A stretch of DNA of 5,229 nucleotides, from contig JABDQT010000151.1 of NCBI GenBank assembly GCA_013042165.1, forward strand, positions 1 to 5,229, read 5' to 3'. The translations under genes were made by a program, and so were the position numbers. Positions 4,390-5,229 of this stretch are shown here, in pieces (position 1 is the first letter of the stretch; the number at the start of each line of letters is the position of its first letter). The DNA comes from Kiritimatiellales bacterium (lineage in GTDB: Bacteria > Verrucomicrobiota > Kiritimatiellia > Kiritimatiellales > Pontiellaceae). Below the pieces are notes generated by a model, which saw nothing but the letters and a program-made list of their open reading frames with translations, searched no databases and was not told where the DNA came from.

Positions 4390-5229
4390 ATGAAAATGAA
4401 GTGGTTGAAAATACCGGCATTGGTTGCGGCGGCGCTGGTGCTGGGCTTGGCGTCCCCCGTTTGGGCGCAGGAAGCTCCCGAAGTAGAGGCGGTATTCGAC
4501 GCGGCGGCCGTGGCCGGCGAAGCGGCGTATGCCATCGATAACATGTTCCTGATGTTGTGCGCGGTGCTGGTGCTGTTCATGCAGGCCGGTTTTGCGCTGG
4601 TCGAGTCGGGCTTCAACAGTGCGAAGAACACCGTGAACATTCTGTTCAAGAACCTGATGGATCTCTCCATCGGCATGATCCTGTATTTCATCATCGGCTA
4701 CGGCCTGATGTATCCGGGCGATGGCAACGGCTTCCTGGCCTTTGGTCAGTTCGGGATTGGCGGGATCGGGGCCGAGACGGCCGAAGCGGGTGCCTTGGCA
4801 CCGCAGGTCGACTGGCTGTTCCAGGTGGCCTTTGCAGCGACGGCGGCGACGATCGTCTCCGGTGCGGTGGCCGGACGCATGAAGTTCCACGCCTATCTGG
4901 TCTACAGCGCGGTACTCACCGCAATCGTTTACCCGATTTCCGGCTACTGGAAATGGGGCGGCGGCTGGCTCGACGGCATGGGTTTCTATGACTTTGCCGG
5001 TTCGCTGGTGGTGCACGCCTGCGGCGGATTCGCGGCACTGGCGGGTGCGATTGTACTCGGGCCGCGCATCGGACGTTTTTCCAAGGATGGAAAATCCAAA
5101 GCCATGCCCGGCCATAACCTGCCCATTGCTACACTGGGTGTATTCATTCTTTTGATCGGCTGGTTCGGTTTCAACCCCGGTTCACAGCTCGCAATTACAG
5201 GCAAGGGCAACACCGATGCGGTCATGCTG
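4390..5229 (+). CDS. amtB: Ammonium transporter precursor, N-terminal 280 residues (cut by window edge)
   Basis: This is an inner-membrane channel for ammonium/ammonia. Residues 1-26 form a signal peptide: a basic start (MKMKWLK), a hydrophobic core (8-21) and a likely cut after VWA26, as in E. coli AmtB. Hydrophobic membrane segments follow at about 52-70, 90-107, 143-162, 168-186, 203-224 and 244-262. Equivalents of AmtB channel residues are present: Trp189 (Trp148), Asp201 (Asp160), pore His209 (His168) in DFAGSLVVH, Phe261 (Phe215) and Ser265 (Ser219) in GWFGFNPGS. Residues 201-226 fit the ammonium transporter signature. The position of AmtB Phe107 is Ala152, as I recall for cyanobacterial and plant AMT1-like members. 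The second pore His and the C-terminal GlnK-contact region lie past the edge, as would any following glnK. GGAGA 7 nt upstream supports the start. A sigma-54 promoter precedes it. Confidence 0.95.
   Translation, partial: MKMKWLKIPALVAAALVLGLASPVWAQEAPEVEAVFDAAAVAGEAAYAIDNMFLMLCAVLVLFMQAGFALVESGFNSAKNTVNILFKNLMDLSIGMILYFIIGYGLMYPGDGNGFLAFGQFGIGGIGAETAEAGALAPQVDWLFQVAFAATAATIVSGAVAGRMKFHAYLVYSAVLTAIVYPISGYWKWGGGWLDGMGFYDFAGSLVVHACGGFAALAGAIVLGPRIGRFSKDGKSKAMPGHNLPIATLGVFILLIGWFGFNPGSQLAITGKGNTDAVML

Noticed and set aside
4333..5115. A 260-codon minus-strand frame opposite amtB
   Set aside because: The plus strand encodes a clear ammonium transporter. The antisense product has no recognisable motif and runs into the regulatory region.

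Overview
The window comes from a GC-rich bacterial chromosome. It holds two divergent transcription units separated by an AT-rich control region of about 300 bp. The taxon cannot be fixed from this stretch. The HemE wording (FSDILVIAEAMG, GFAGSPWTLASFM) reminds me of the Planctomycetota/Verrucomicrobiota/Kiritimatiellota group, but this is recollection, not a search. The oxygen-independent heme gene hemN points to an anaerobic or microaerobic life.

Minus-strand unit, in transcription order (right to left): an N-acyl-D-amino-acid deacylase (4085 to 2454), a two-domain RidA/chorismatase-like protein (2360 to 1197), uroporphyrinogen decarboxylase hemE (1162 to 119), and the first 40 codons of hemN (122 to 1), whose ATG overlaps the hemE stop as ATGA. 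HemE and HemN catalyse consecutive steps (uroporphyrinogen III to coproporphyrinogen III to protoporphyrinogen IX). The deacylase and the Rid-type protein may form an amino-acid salvage pair. A perfect 19-bp inverted repeat lies in the 93-nt gap before the RidA-like gene and may be an internal control point.

Control region 4086-4389: there is no gene here. It holds a 16-bp perfect palindrome with a nearby extra half-site, overlapping a possible leftward promoter. It also has a strong match to a sigma-54 (-24/-12) promoter facing right, and a hairpin at the predicted 5' end of the rightward transcript.

Plus-strand unit: amtB (4390 to beyond the right edge) encodes an ammonium transporter precursor with a signal peptide. 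The window cuts it after 280 codons. A sigma-54 promoter fits nitrogen-responsive control of ammonium uptake.

I found no RNA genes, mobile elements or CRISPR arrays, and no clearly undescribed system. The most useful results are the sigma-54 promoter with its 5' hairpin, the two palindromes, the tandem Rid/chorismatase-like gene beside hemE, and two active-site-region substitutions in HemE. Both edge genes (hemN, amtB) are truncated only by the window.
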